A stretch of DNA of 64,000 bases from CAYMAI01 sp964388445 (GTDB lineage Bacteria > 4484-113 > JAGGVC01): NCBI GenBank assembly GCA_964388445.1, contig CAYMAI010000003.1:186001-250000 (forward strand). The letters are read 5' to 3'. Positions 16,236 through 25,778 of this stretch are shown in pieces. A program made the position numbers and the translations under genes. The notes under the pieces are model-generated. The model made no database searches, was not told the origin of the DNA, and worked only from the letters and a program-made list of their open reading frames with translations. Each line of letters opens with the position of its first letter. The stretch's first letter is position 1.

Positions 16236-17693
16236 TTGAAATCGATTGCATCGTTATTACGCGCAGCGGTCTGCGCAGCGGCCGTATGCGCGCCGTTTCT
16301 ATTCGCCGCGTGCCAGAAAAAAACCGGCGTAGATAAGCCCGACCAAGTGAAGCCGAAATTCGTGGTGGTTCAACCAGTGCCGAAAGGGTTCATCCGCAGC
16401 TCTTTCGTAAAACCGGGCGAACTCAAGCCCGTTATCCAGGTAACTTTGAGCGCGCAATCGCCTGGCCAAATTATGCAAGTCGGAGTAAAAGAAGGCGACG
16501 TAGTTAAATCCGGTCAGATGCTCGCAGTAATTGATGACCGCGAACTACGGGCGGCCTATGCCCAGGTTAACGCACAATTGATTTCGCATAAAGCAACTTT
16601 CGAAAAAATGCGCAACTTGAGCAGACCTCAGGAAATTGCCAAACTGGAATCCGCGGTGGAAAGCGCCAGAGTCGGATATGAAAATGCGGAAAAAAACCTA
16701 GCCCGTGCAAGCGAATTGTTTGATTCCGGCGTAGTGCCTCTATCTCATGTCGAAAATGCGAGAGTGGCGCTTGAAACGGCAAAAACGGCATACACCGCAG
16801 CCATGGAAAATTTGAGCCTGGCGAAAGAAGGGGCGAGAAAGGAAGAATTGTTGAGCGCCGAAGCGGCGGTAAAGGCGGCAGAAGCTGAACTCGAGCGTAT
16901 AGCCATTCAAATCGATAAGGCAGCCATCAAAGCACCCGTTGACGGAGTAATCGCCAAAGTTTACATCGATCCGAGCGAGCTTGTCGCCCCCGGCACACCC
17001 GTATGCGATCTTGTAAATTTATCCAATATGCAGGCGCAAGTTTGGCTTTCCGAAGCCGATTTGATTACCGTAAAGCCCGGCGACACGGTCGCCGTAACTC
17101 TCCGGCTGGCTCCCGGTCAACCAATTCCGGGAATTATCACGGCTATTTCGCCGGCGATCGATAAATCGACCGGAGCATTTATGGTTGAAGTAACGACGCC
17201 CAATCCGGGAGGTCAAATTCTCGGTGGATTTTATGCGGATTTCGAATTTACTCGAGCCGCGGTCAAAGACGCGATTATTGCCCCGATTGACGCTCTTATA
17301 AACGAAAACGATAATTGGTTCGCTTTTGTCGTAAACGGAGGTCGCGCGGAAAAACGTCCAGTCAAACTCGGAATATTAACGCCGGAATTCGCTCAAGTAG
17401 TTGAAGGGCTGGAAAAGGATAGTTTGCTAGTAATAACCGGTCAACGGCTTCTTTCGGACGGCGACCTGGTGGAAATCACAAGAACGGACGAGCCAAAACT
17501 TCCATCCGAAAATAAGACCATTAAAGAAATGCAGGAAGCCGAAAAAGAAAAGCTCGAAGGCGCTGCAAAAAGAAAAATCGAATCTCCCGCTCTTGAACCG
17601 GAACCCCGCGAGGGAGATGGCGAAAAGGCACCGCCGGAAAAACAAAGCGGAAACGGCGAAAATAAAATCGAAAACGGAGCCAGTAGCGAGTAA
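16236..17693 (+). CDS. RND efflux periplasmic adaptor, lipoprotein (HlyD/AcrA family)
   Basis: 485 residues from a TTG start with GAGGTAAGG just upstream. A signal peptide ends in a lipobox-like FLFAAC (C26), so the mature protein is probably lipid-anchored. Then follow a biotinyl-lipoyl half (SPGQIMQVGVKEGDVVKSGQ), a helical hairpin with coiled-coil character (about 100-215) and a beta-barrel domain. The C-terminal ~70 residues are an unusual E/K/P-rich tail. It joins the inner-membrane RND pump encoded next, whose ATG overlaps its stop by one base. No outer-membrane channel gene is nearby. Confidence 0.9.
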   Translation: MKSIASLLRAAVCAAAVCAPFLFAACQKKTGVDKPDQVKPKFVVVQPVPKGFIRSSFVKPGELKPVIQVTLSAQSPGQIMQVGVKEGDVVKSGQMLAVIDDRELRAAYAQVNAQLISHKATFEKMRNLSRPQEIAKLESAVESARVGYENAEKNLARASELFDSGVVPLSHVENARVALETAKTAYTAAMENLSLAKEGARKEELLSAEAAVKAAEAELERIAIQIDKAAIKAPVDGVIAKVYIDPSELVAPGTPVCDLVNLSNMQAQVWLSEADLITVKPGDTVAVTLRLAPGQPIPGIITAISPAIDKSTGAFMVEVTTPNPGGQILGGFYADFEFTRAAVKDAIIAPIDALINENDNWFAFVVNGGRAEKRPVKLGILTPEFAQVVEGLEKDSLLVITGQRLLSDGDLVEITRTDEPKLPSENKTIKEMQEAEKEKLEGAAKRKIESPALEPEPREGDGEKAPPEKQSGNGENKIENGASSE

Positions 17694-20600
17694 TGCGCTC
17701 TGTAACCGATTTTTTTATCGGAAACTACGTATTCGCGGTCATTTTGACCGTTCTTGTCCTCATACTCGGAAGGGTCGCGTACAGCTCGCTGCCGGTAGAA
17801 CAAAATCCCGACGTTACGATTCCAATCGTAATTGTGGTTACCACTTATCCCGGCGTTTCGCCCGAAGATATGGAGCGAGACGTAACCGAAAAACTGGAAG
17901 AATATATCGACGAGTTGTCGGATTACGATTATTACCAATCCGTCTCGGCGGAGGGCGTAAGCTCTCTCGTGGTCGTTTATAAAGCCGGATACGACATAGA
18001 CAAAGCGCTGCGCGATGTGCGCGATAAAGTGGATGCGGCGCGGCCAGAGTTGCCCGAAGATGCGGAAGAACCGATTATCACGGATTTCACAACCGGCGAA
18101 ATCCCGACAGTTATTGTTTCCCTTTCGTCGGACAGGCCTGAAAAGCAAATGAAGGAAATTGCCGACAAAATCGAGAATACACTCGAAAGAATGCCCCAAG
18201 TCAATCGAGTCGATGTATTCGGCACTAGAGAAAGGGAAATCCACATCGAAGTAAAGCCGGACAAATTACAACTATTCGGAATACCGGAAGAACAAATTGT
18301 CGCGGCCGTCAGGCGGGAAAACTTGAACGTTCCGGCCGGAAACATCGATTTGGAAAGCACGCGCTACACACTTTTAACCCCGAACAGATTCAAGTCGCTT
18401 TCGGATATTGAGGACGTCGTCGTCGCGGTTCGCGGAGGCAACCCAGTTCGGGTGAGTGACCTTGCCGAAGTAAAGGATTCATTCGCCAAAAGACAAACTT
18501 ACGGCAGAATTAACGGCAAGCCTTCGGTCAACTTCAGTGTCTTCAAAAAGGACGATGCCAATACCATTGAAACGAGCAGGTTAATCCAGCAAAAGCTAAA
18601 GTCAATTAAAGCCGAACTGCCGACCGACGTTGAATTTACGATTACAGGCGATCAAGCCGACTGGGCATCGAGAAACCTTAGACTAATGATTAACTCCGCG
18701 GTCGGGGGAGTAATTCTTGTCGTACTAACGATATTCCTCTTTCTCGGATTCCGCAACGCCCTTTTGATTAGTCTTACTTTGCCCATTTCGCTGACGTTAA
18801 CCTTTCTTTGGCTTTGGATAAACGGATATAGCTTCAACGGTGTCACCCTGTTCGGACTCGTAGTAGTTATCGGTATTCTGGTTGACGACGCAATTATCAT
18901 CATAGAAAACATTTACCGCTGGATGGAGGCGGGTTATACGCGAACGGAGGCCGCATACAAAGCGACCCATGAAGTTGGTCCCGCCATTCTTTACGCAGGA
19001 GCGACGACCATCGCAGCTTTCGCGCCAATGCTGATTATGACCGGCACCACAGGCGAGTTTATGAAGTACATTCCGATAACGGTCATTGCATCCATAATCG
19101 GGGCGATTTTCGCCGCTCATACGATTATGCCGGCGCTGGCTAGCCGGCATTTAAGGCTGAGCAAGCTGGCCGAAAAAACGGGTTCTAGCCAACACGGATT
19201 TTTCGGCAAGGTAAAGAAGCAATACTCAAAGTCGATTAACACGGTGCTAAGAAAGCCGCTGCTTTTTCCGGCTGCCATATTTCTTTCGTGGATTGGCGCG
19301 ATTGTCCTTGTTGTTTCCGGAGCGCTCGATATCACGTTTTTCCCAAAACTCCCCATCGAGCAGTTTAGCTTCAAGATTTCCACGCCTGTGGGTTCTACTC
19401 TAGATGAAACCGACAGGGTCGTCAAAATCGCGGAGGAGCGGCTCGGAAAATATCGCGAAGAATTCGATTATCTGACCGCAAACGTCGGCGCCAGCGGAGC
19501 GCGCATTATGGGTTTCGACAGCGGCGGAAGCGGTCCGAGTTACGGCGAAGTACAAGGAATGCTAAAAAACGACGATGTGAAGTACATTCACGATATGGAA
19601 AATAAAATGCAGGAATCCCTGCGGGATATTCCGGGTGCGGAATTCGAACTCGTCGTTTTTCAATCCGGGCCGCCGGTTGACAAGCCTGTTGTCATCAGAA
19701 TCGCCGGAAAGGATTTTAGAGTACTCAGCGGGATTGCCGCAGAAGTCAAAGCGAGACTGGAAAAGATTGAAGGACTTGTGGATTTGTTCGACGATTACGA
19801 CGCGACCAGGCCGGAAATATCGGTTAAAGTAGATAAGGAGCGCGCTCATTCAAACGGCATCTCGCCGGCGCAAGTTGCGATGCTAGTCAGGCTTGCTTTC
19901 AACGGAGTAATTGCTTCGAAGTATTTCGACGAAAAGGAAAATGAAAGTGTTGATATTTTGGTAAAGTATCCGGAATTACTTGCGAAAACGCCTACTCAAC
20001 TTAGTCGAATCGGCGTTATCGGCGCGTCCGGAGTTCCAATTCCTTTGAATCAAATCGCAAGCGTGAATTTCACCACGGGAGTGCATTCGATTATCCGCCG
20101 TAGCGGCGAAAGAACGATTTCGGTTCGTTCGGACGTGGAAGGCATTTCGCCTTTCGAAGGTTTGAAACGAGCAAGAAGTTCCCTTGAGGGAATATCGTTG
20201 CCACCCGGATACGCCATAGAATTTGCCGGAGAAAACGAAGAACGCGACGAAAGCTTCAAAAGTCTTGGAATTGCGCTGCTGGCAGCAATATTCATTATTT
20301 ATCTTTTAATGGTGCTTAAGTTCAAAAGCGCGATTCAGCCGTTCGTAATTATGGGAGCCATTCCGTTCAGCATGGTTGGCGCGGTTCTCGGCCTAATTAT
20401 TACGCGAAATTCATTCAGCGTACTTACATTCGTTGGAATCATTGCGCTCTCCGGTATTGTGGTGAACGACAGCATCGTTCTCGTTGATTACATAAATCAG
20501 TTGAGGGAGCGCGGAATCAAAAAAGTGCTGGCAATCCGCAAGGCGTGCCTTCACAGAATGAGGCCCATCCTATTGACTTCGATAACTACAATTGCGGGAA

Positions 20601-20836
20601 TATTGCCGCTTGCAACCGGCTGGGCGACGGGCGGAAATAACGCGCAAGCGATGTTTTGGTCGCCGCTGGGTTGGGCAATAATATTCGGCCTTATCATGAG
20701 TACCATTTTGATTCTGCTTGTTGTTCCTTCCATTTACTTGATGTTCACGCACTTCGAAGAAGTTTACTTGCCCAAAATTTTCCTGCGCAACAAGACAACG
20801 CCTGAAAAGGAGGGGAGCGAGACTCCTAGCGCGTAA
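17693..20836 (+). CDS. RND family efflux permease (AcrB/MdtB-like)
   Basis: 1047 residues, the length of a full RND transporter with 12 membrane segments and two large periplasmic loops. TM4 has the proton-relay aspartate pair in VVIGILVDDAIIIIENI, and the second half repeats it as GIIALSGIVVNDSIVLVDYI. The repeated architecture and NPDVTIPIVIVVTTYPG start are typical of the AcrB/HAE1 branch rather than the metal-export CusA branch. It exports hydrophobic compounds using the proton gradient, with the adaptor encoded upstream. The substrate is unknown. Confidence 0.94.
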   Translation: MRSVTDFFIGNYVFAVILTVLVLILGRVAYSSLPVEQNPDVTIPIVIVVTTYPGVSPEDMERDVTEKLEEYIDELSDYDYYQSVSAEGVSSLVVVYKAGYDIDKALRDVRDKVDAARPELPEDAEEPIITDFTTGEIPTVIVSLSSDRPEKQMKEIADKIENTLERMPQVNRVDVFGTREREIHIEVKPDKLQLFGIPEEQIVAAVRRENLNVPAGNIDLESTRYTLLTPNRFKSLSDIEDVVVAVRGGNPVRVSDLAEVKDSFAKRQTYGRINGKPSVNFSVFKKDDANTIETSRLIQQKLKSIKAELPTDVEFTITGDQADWASRNLRLMINSAVGGVILVVLTIFLFLGFRNALLISLTLPISLTLTFLWLWINGYSFNGVTLFGLVVVIGILVDDAIIIIENIYRWMEAGYTRTEAAYKATHEVGPAILYAGATTIAAFAPMLIMTGTTGEFMKYIPITVIASIIGAIFAAHTIMPALASRHLRLSKLAEKTGSSQHGFFGKVKKQYSKSINTVLRKPLLFPAAIFLSWIGAIVLVVSGALDITFFPKLPIEQFSFKISTPVGSTLDETDRVVKIAEERLGKYREEFDYLTANVGASGARIMGFDSGGSGPSYGEVQGMLKNDDVKYIHDMENKMQESLRDIPGAEFELVVFQSGPPVDKPVVIRIAGKDFRVLSGIAAEVKARLEKIEGLVDLFDDYDATRPEISVKVDKERAHSNGISPAQVAMLVRLAFNGVIASKYFDEKENESVDILVKYPELLAKTPTQLSRIGVIGASGVPIPLNQIASVNFTTGVHSIIRRSGERTISVRSDVEGISPFEGLKRARSSLEGISLPPGYAIEFAGENEERDESFKSLGIALLAAIFIIYLLMVLKFKSAIQPFVIMGAIPFSMVGAVLGLIITRNSFSVLTFVGIIALSGIVVNDSIVLVDYINQLRERGIKKVLAIRKACLHRMRPILLTSITTIAGILPLATGWATGGNNAQAMFWSPLGWAIIFGLIMSTILILLVVPSIYLMFTHFEEVYLPKIFLRNKTTPEKEGSETPSA

Positions 20837-20837
20837 A

Positions 20838-22727
20838 ATGCCAGTTATCGGAACAGCGGGACATGTGGATCACGGGAAAAGTTCTCTCCTCGAACGGCTT
20901 ACCGGCAGAAACCCTATGCATCTTCCCGAAGAGTTCAGCAGGGGGCTAACAATCGAACTTGGCTTCGGATATTGGCAAAGCCAGTCTGGTGTCGAATGCG
21001 GCGTTGTGGATGTGCCCGGACACGGGCATTTTATAAGGAACATGGCCGGCGGAGCTTTTGCGCTTGACGCGGCGATATTCATTGTGGCTGCGGACGACGG
21101 TTGGAAACCGCAAACCGAAGAGCATCTTTTCATTCTGAATACGGCAGGCGTCGAAAAGGGAATCGTTGTCCTTAATAAGGCCGACTTGGTTTCAAGCGAC
21201 AGAATAAAGGAACTTGAGGAAGAACTCGAAATCCGGCTCGAAGGAACGTTTTTGGAAAGCGCTCCTATTATCGCCGCCAGTTCGGTTTCCGGAGCCGGAT
21301 TTGCAGAAATCGAATCCGCTTTAAGTTCGATAGTTGAAAGCCTTCTTGAACCGGAAAATTCTGGTTTACCCAGACTTTGGATAGACCGGATTTTCAAAAT
21401 CGAAGGTGCTGGGAGCGTCGTTACAGGAACACTTAAAGGCGGCTATTTAAACGCCGGTGATCAGCTTGCCGTTTTGCCGCAAGGCGAGCAAACTCGAGTT
21501 CGCAAATTGCAGGTTCATGGTAGAGAAGTTCAAGCATGCGTGCCCAATACACGCGTTGCGGTCAACGTTGCAGGCGGACTAAAAGCCGAGTTTTCGCGAG
21601 GAACGTTGCTTTGCGGTGCCAATCCGCCGGCACTTTCAAGCGAGGCTTGGATTGCGCTTAAAAAGTCTCCGAGCTGGGAACCCAAAATCAAAAGTGGTGG
21701 AGTTTATCTGGCACACATCGGAACGCAATCCGTAGGGGTAACGCTCTATCCCTCGAAAACGCCGATTGATCCAAAAGGAGAATATGGAGCTTACCGGGCC
21801 GTTTTTGAGAATTCCATACCGGTCGAGCGCGGATGGAATATTCTAGTTTTTTCCAGCGCGAAACATGGAGTGGTGGCGGGCGGCAAAATCGTAGTGCCAT
21901 CCGGAGTATCGAAGAGAACTAGAGATTGCGCTCGCTTTTTTGAGAATTTTTTAGCCGCTCACGCAGAATTGAGGAGTTATATTCAGCTTAGGATTTGCGC
22001 CGAGCCGTCAACTGAAGACGAAATTTTCAAGTCGTCGGGTGTTTCTCAGCGCGTTTTTGCCGCTTCGGTTTCCGAACTTTTGGCCAAAAGCCAATTGACG
22101 CAGGTGAAATATGGCGGCAAAGCCATGCTGATTAACCGCGAACAATATGAAATCGTCGATAAGCACATCGTCGAAAAAGTTGCAAAGTTAAGAGCCGGTA
22201 ACTCTGCTGTTTCAAGTCTATCGGCGTCCCAGCTTGAACCGCCCATCAAGCTTGACATAAAAGTTCTATCGGGAATCATGGCGCAGACGGCAGCCAAGAT
22301 TGAAGGCGCCGAGTTTTCCGCGGGCGTAATCCAGCTTAAGCAAAACGAAGAAGACGACATTGCCTCTGATCCGAAAGCCAAACAAATACTAGCTGTTTTC
22401 AAAGGCGATATTGCCTCTTTTCCAAGTCTCAGGCAGCTTTACGATAGGTACCCAAAGGATAAGCGAATCATCGCTAGATTGCTTGAAAAGAATCTTCTGG
22501 TTAAACTGCCGGATGAAATGCTTATACCGCCGGAAATGTTGAAAATTCTCGAAACAAAACTCGGATTGCTTCTCAACAGAAAGGGCGAAATATCGGTTGC
22601 GGATGCAAAGGACGCGTGGGGAGTTACGCGAAAACACGTCATTCCTCTCCTCGAATACTTTGACGCGCAACAATTCACCCAACGGCGCGACACGGTACGC
22701 ATCAAGGGACCGAAATTCGCAAAATGA
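20838..22727 (+). CDS. selB: Selenocysteine-specific elongation factor SelB
   Basis: 629 residues. G1 motif GTAGHVDHGKSS, DVPGHGHFIRNM, NKADL, and the SelB-type domain II motif RIFKIEGAGSVVTGTLKGG are present. The C-terminal ~250 residues hold the winged-helix repeats that bind SECIS hairpins in mRNA. It delivers Sec-tRNA to recoded UGA codons. It starts one base after the RND stop and lacks an obvious Shine-Dalgarno sequence, so it may be coupled to that operon. I saw no selA, selD, selC or UGA-interrupted selenoprotein gene in the window. EF-Tu-like families could be confused, but the C-terminal domain argues for SelB. Confidence 0.88.
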   Translation: MPVIGTAGHVDHGKSSLLERLTGRNPMHLPEEFSRGLTIELGFGYWQSQSGVECGVVDVPGHGHFIRNMAGGAFALDAAIFIVAADDGWKPQTEEHLFILNTAGVEKGIVVLNKADLVSSDRIKELEEELEIRLEGTFLESAPIIAASSVSGAGFAEIESALSSIVESLLEPENSGLPRLWIDRIFKIEGAGSVVTGTLKGGYLNAGDQLAVLPQGEQTRVRKLQVHGREVQACVPNTRVAVNVAGGLKAEFSRGTLLCGANPPALSSEAWIALKKSPSWEPKIKSGGVYLAHIGTQSVGVTLYPSKTPIDPKGEYGAYRAVFENSIPVERGWNILVFSSAKHGVVAGGKIVVPSGVSKRTRDCARFFENFLAAHAELRSYIQLRICAEPSTEDEIFKSSGVSQRVFAASVSELLAKSQLTQVKYGGKAMLINREQYEIVDKHIVEKVAKLRAGNSAVSSLSASQLEPPIKLDIKVLSGIMAQTAAKIEGAEFSAGVIQLKQNEEDDIASDPKAKQILAVFKGDIASFPSLRQLYDRYPKDKRIIARLLEKNLLVKLPDEMLIPPEMLKILETKLGLLLNRKGEISVADAKDAWGVTRKHVIPLLEYFDAQQFTQRRDTVRIKGPKFAK

Positions 22728-22734
22728 GCGGCTG

Positions 22735-23043
22735 CTAGAAAGTTCTGCCGCCGTCGCCGCTTTGATCACCTTGCGCTCTCGGCGGCTCTGATTGCACCTG
22801 AGGAGAAGGGGCGGACGGAGCCTGATTCGAATGCGGCGGCTGAGGCGTCCTGCCCGCACTTAAAATGTCTCCGTATCTGTAGTCCTCTTCGTCGTTTTCC
22901 AGTTCGATCGTTCGTTTGGAGAAAGCCTGAACGAACCTGAAGTAAAATTCCGCATATTCCTTGCCCGCGACATCCGCATTTTGAGTTTGGCAGATTTTGG
23001 CATACGCCGCCGCTGCTGCAAAGTGTAAATTTATGTCCTGCAT
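22735..23043 (-). CDS. Small conserved-looking protein with Pro/Gln-rich tail, unknown
   Basis: 102 residues: a helical N-terminal half (MQDINLHFAAAAAYAKICQ...EFYFRFVQAFSKRTIELEND) and a low-complexity tail rich in P, Q, S and G. No family is recognised. ATG 23043 follows GGAGG with four bases between; an ATG nine codons earlier lies only four bases after the -10 box and is less likely. It shares a tight divergent promoter with the NYN-domain gene and converges on selB. Confidence 0.6.
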   Translation of the reverse strand: MQDINLHFAAAAAYAKICQTQNADVAGKEYAEFYFRFVQAFSKRTIELENDEEDYRYGDILSAGRTPQPPHSNQAPSAPSPQVQSEPPRAQGDQSGDGGRTF

Positions 23044-23074
23044 TTGGCCTCCGAATCGCCCGAATGGCATGCGA

Positions 23075-23103
23075 ATTGTAGCATTGTTCAAAGCATGGAG
23101 CAA
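23075..23103 (-). promoter_or_regulatory. Promoter of the 102-residue protein
   Basis: Minus strand TTGCTC (23098-23103), 17-base spacer, TACAAT (23075-23080). Its -35 box touches the -35 box of the divergent promoter. Confidence 0.65.
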
Positions 23104-23132
23104 TTGCGGGTTAAGGATATCTCTGCTACAAT
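23104..23132 (+). promoter_or_regulatory. Promoter of the coiled-coil/NYN gene
   Basis: TTGCGG (23104-23109), 17-base spacer, TACAAT (23127-23132). It directly abuts the opposite promoter, back to back, so one regulator or polymerase could block both. Confidence 0.65.
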
Positions 23133-23163
23133 CTAGCCGCCACTTAGCATCGAGGAGTAAATC

Positions 23164-24120
23164 ATGCAGAATGGGTTTCCGGAAAAAGACGTTCAGGTAG
23201 CCGCAAGGCTTATAGAGAAACTCGCAAATGCGTCGGAGGAATTGTCGAAAATTCAAGCCGAATTCGACGATGCTTCTAAGGAGCACGATGCGCTTCGAAA
23301 CGAAAGCGAAACACGAGGCGCGTATATTGACGTTTTAAAAGAAATTGCAAGCGAACTCGGAGAGGAAGTCGACGACCACGATCCTTCGAAATTTGACGAA
23401 TTCGAAATTCGCATTAAGGAATTGCGTGAGTCTCTCGACAAAATCAAATCGGAAAAAGACCGGCTTCAAGAGCTGGCAGACAAGCTAAAGACATCCTCGC
23501 CGGATTTGTTTGAATTCGCTTCTTCAGGCATATCGAAAACGCAATCCGCTCAAAAAAAAACGGGTAAAACTTCCAAATCGCAATCTATTAGAGCAGATGA
23601 GCCGGCCGAAAAGCCGGCTGCAGGAGTTGAAATTCCGCCGATTGAGCGAAATCCATTCGAACTCCAATCTGTCTTTGAACTAGTTTCGCTTAGGCAGAAT
23701 GCGCAATTGAGGCGTAGAGGCACCATTGAACCGACGATAATCTTTGACGCGTTCAATATGACTCAAGTGCTGAATAGATATAACACCAATCCCATGTTCG
23801 GTACGGACTATCCGAGAAATCGAATGGTTTGCGATATCGATTTTTTGGCGGGAGAGGTAAACCTGCCATGTGTAATCGTTTTCGATTCCCAATTTAATCC
23901 AACCGAGGAAATTAAAAACCGGGTATCCATTTCATCTGTAACAGGCCGAACCGGGCCGGACAAAGCGGCTAGTAATCGGCAGATTTTGAGGCTCGTCGAA
24001 GAAGCTCAAGTCGAACGGCGGCCTGCAATTTTGGTTACAAACGACGTTCCATTAAGCCGGGAAGCCGCGGCCTTGGGTGCGATAAATCTGACGTTGCAGG
24101 AAGTGTTCACTGAGGCGTAA
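23164..24120 (+). CDS. Coiled-coil plus NYN/PIN-like (YacP-type) nuclease-domain protein
   Basis: 318 residues. Residues 5-115 are a charged, heptad-rich coiled coil; 120-165 is a polar linker; 185-318 is a NYN/YacP-like fold with acidic positions in TIIFDAFNMTQVL, CVIVFDSQFN, DKAASNRQILRLV and ILVTNDVPLSREA. YacP (Rae1) relatives cut mRNA, some in a ribosome-dependent way. The fused N-terminal coiled coil is unusual and may give a dimer or a partner contact. GAGGAG lies upstream of ATG 23164. It converges with the next gene. Confidence 0.7.
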   Translation: MQNGFPEKDVQVAARLIEKLANASEELSKIQAEFDDASKEHDALRNESETRGAYIDVLKEIASELGEEVDDHDPSKFDEFEIRIKELRESLDKIKSEKDRLQELADKLKTSSPDLFEFASSGISKTQSAQKKTGKTSKSQSIRADEPAEKPAAGVEIPPIERNPFELQSVFELVSLRQNAQLRRRGTIEPTIIFDAFNMTQVLNRYNTNPMFGTDYPRNRMVCDIDFLAGEVNLPCVIVFDSQFNPTEEIKNRVSISSVTGRTGPDKAASNRQILRLVEEAQVERRPAILVTNDVPLSREAAALGAINLTLQEVFTEA

Positions 24121-24130
24121 GTCCGTTTAT

Positions 24131-25474
24131 TCAAGCAGTAGCGGCGTCTTCGGAATCCTCGTCGTCGAATACGGAAAGCACGGCGGCTTTGAAACCTTCA
24201 GCGTCCTTTTCCTTGAGCGAATATCCAACTCTCACCGCTTCTTGGTCGATTTTGATTACTCGCGACAAATCAATCGGCGTACCAATCAACACGGCATCGC
24301 AAGGCGTGGCGCGAATCGTATCTTCCAGTTCCTTTAACTGCTCGCTGCTGTATCCGAGTGCCGGAATTACTTCGCTTATCTGTGGATATTTTTCATAAGC
24401 TTCCGAAATCGAACCGACCGCGTATTCCTTCGGCTTTACTATTTCCGCAGCGCCGAATTTGCGTGCCGCCACATGGCCCGCTCCGATGCTCATATTTCCG
24501 TGAGTCAAGGTTGGTCCGTCCTCGACGACAAGAACCCGCTTACCTATAACCGCTTCCTTGTTCGAAACTGTGACCGGGCTTTCGGCTTCGATAATTTCCG
24601 CGTCGACGTTTCTTAGTACAATGTTGCGGCGTACGGCTTCGATTTGCTCCGGGTTTGCACTGTCAACCTTGTTGATGATTATCAACTCCGCAGTTCTAAG
24701 ATTAACTTCGCCCGGAAAGTGCGTAACTTCGTTTCCGGCGCGAAGCGGGTCGGTCACACAGATCGTGAGATCGCTTTTGAAAAAGCTCACGTCGTTGTTT
24801 CCGCCGTCCCAAAGAACGACGTCAGCTTCAAGTTCGGCGGCCCGAAGAATTTCCTCATAGTCCACTCCGGCAAAAACCACGTTGCCCGATGCTATATGCG
24901 GCTCGTATTCCTCCATTTCCTCGATTGTGCACTTGTGCAGCTTTAAATCTTCGATTGTCGCGAACCGCTGTACACGCTGAGCCTCAAGGTCGCCGTACGG
25001 CATCGGATGCCTGACGACCGCGGTCTTTTTACCCGCAGCTTTCAAGATTTCGGCTACGCGCCGGGTAGTTTGGGATTTGCCGCATCCTGTCCGAACCGCG
25101 ACAATGCTTATAACCGGCTTGATTGATGCAAGCTGGGTTTGTGCAGGCGAAAGAATCGCGAAATTCGACCCCGCAGCCATTATCCTGCTCCCGATCCCCA
25201 TTAGTTCTACGTAAGAAACGTCGCTGTAACTGAAGAAACACGTCGATACATCGTTATCGGCGATTAGATTTTCGATGTACTCGAAGTCCGTTATTTGAAT
25301 TCCGCCCGGATAAAGCGAGCCTGCAAGCGACGCAGGATACTTACGGTCGTTGATGAACGGAATCTGGCTTGCCGTAAAGGCGACGACGTTATAGCGCTCG
25401 TTGTCGCGGAAAAACGAGTTAAAGTTGTGAAAGTCGCGACCGGCTGCGCCGATGATTATGACGTTCTCTCTCAT
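24131..25474 (-). CDS. Cyclic 2,3-diphosphoglycerate synthetase-like GTPase (COG2403 type)
   Basis: 447 residues. The N-terminus NVIIIGAAGRDFHNFN and the central P-loop AVRTGCGKSQTTRRVAEIL are typical of the cDPGS-like family, found in archaea and many bacteria. GDLEAQRVQRF, DGGNNDVSF and a long C-terminal domain also fit. In methanogens the founding member makes cyclic 2,3-diphosphoglycerate; most bacterial members are uncharacterised, so the reaction here is uncertain. A strong AAGGAG lies before ATG 25474. The mRNA has a leader of about 110 bases with an inverted repeat. Confidence 0.75.
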   Translation of the reverse strand: MRENVIIIGAAGRDFHNFNSFFRDNERYNVVAFTASQIPFINDRKYPASLAGSLYPGGIQITDFEYIENLIADNDVSTCFFSYSDVSYVELMGIGSRIMAAGSNFAILSPAQTQLASIKPVISIVAVRTGCGKSQTTRRVAEILKAAGKKTAVVRHPMPYGDLEAQRVQRFATIEDLKLHKCTIEEMEEYEPHIASGNVVFAGVDYEEILRAAELEADVVLWDGGNNDVSFFKSDLTICVTDPLRAGNEVTHFPGEVNLRTAELIIINKVDSANPEQIEAVRRNIVLRNVDAEIIEAESPVTVSNKEAVIGKRVLVVEDGPTLTHGNMSIGAGHVAARKFGAAEIVKPKEYAVGSISEAYEKYPQISEVIPALGYSSEQLKELEDTIRATPCDAVLIGTPIDLSRVIKIDQEAVRVGYSLKEKDAEGFKAAVLSVFDDEDSEDAATA

Positions 25475-25499
25475 TTGGGTGTCTCCTTTTTAAGATTAT

Positions 25500-25522
25500 G
25501 CACACGGGATTAATCCGCGTGC
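25500..25522. promoter_or_regulatory. Imperfect inverted repeat in the GTPase leader
   Basis: A 23-base element whose arms GCACACGGGATT and AATCCGCGTGC are nearly complementary about a TTAA centre. It lies 25 bases before the GTPase gene and downstream of its promoter. It could be an operator or a translational hairpin. Confidence 0.4.
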
Positions 25523-25589
25523 GAACACTCGGGAAAGAATCCGTCCTTCATTCGGCATCCGCCAGGGGAAAGCGGCACCCTACCAGCAA

Positions 25590-25617
25590 ATTCTAGCATG
25601 TCAATCGAATTGGTCAA
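25590..25617 (-). promoter_or_regulatory. Promoter of the cDPGS-like GTPase gene
   Basis: Minus strand TTGACC (25612-25617), 16-base spacer, TAGAAT (25590-25595). Confidence 0.65.
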
Positions 25618-25693
25618 GGGAATAATCCGTAAATCGAGATTTTTGCTCCATTCGCCTTTTAACTGGGTAATTTACGAAAATTTCTTTTAACCG

Positions 25694-25721
25694 TTGCATT
25701 TCGTAAATTTTTGGGTAGAAT
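25694..25721 (+). promoter_or_regulatory. Promoter of the structured leader / sRNA
   Basis: TTGCAT (25694-25699), 16-base spacer, TAGAAT (25716-25721). Transcription would start near 25728, exactly at the base of the first hairpin. Confidence 0.6.
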
Positions 25722-25778
25722 TCGTTCATCGCCGGAAAGCTTCCGTCCGGCGAAATCCATTCGAAGGAGGTATGCCGT

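Noticed and set aside
17441..18244. 267-codon minus-strand frame opposite the efflux genes
   Set aside because: It is a shadow of the adaptor/permease junction with no translation signals.
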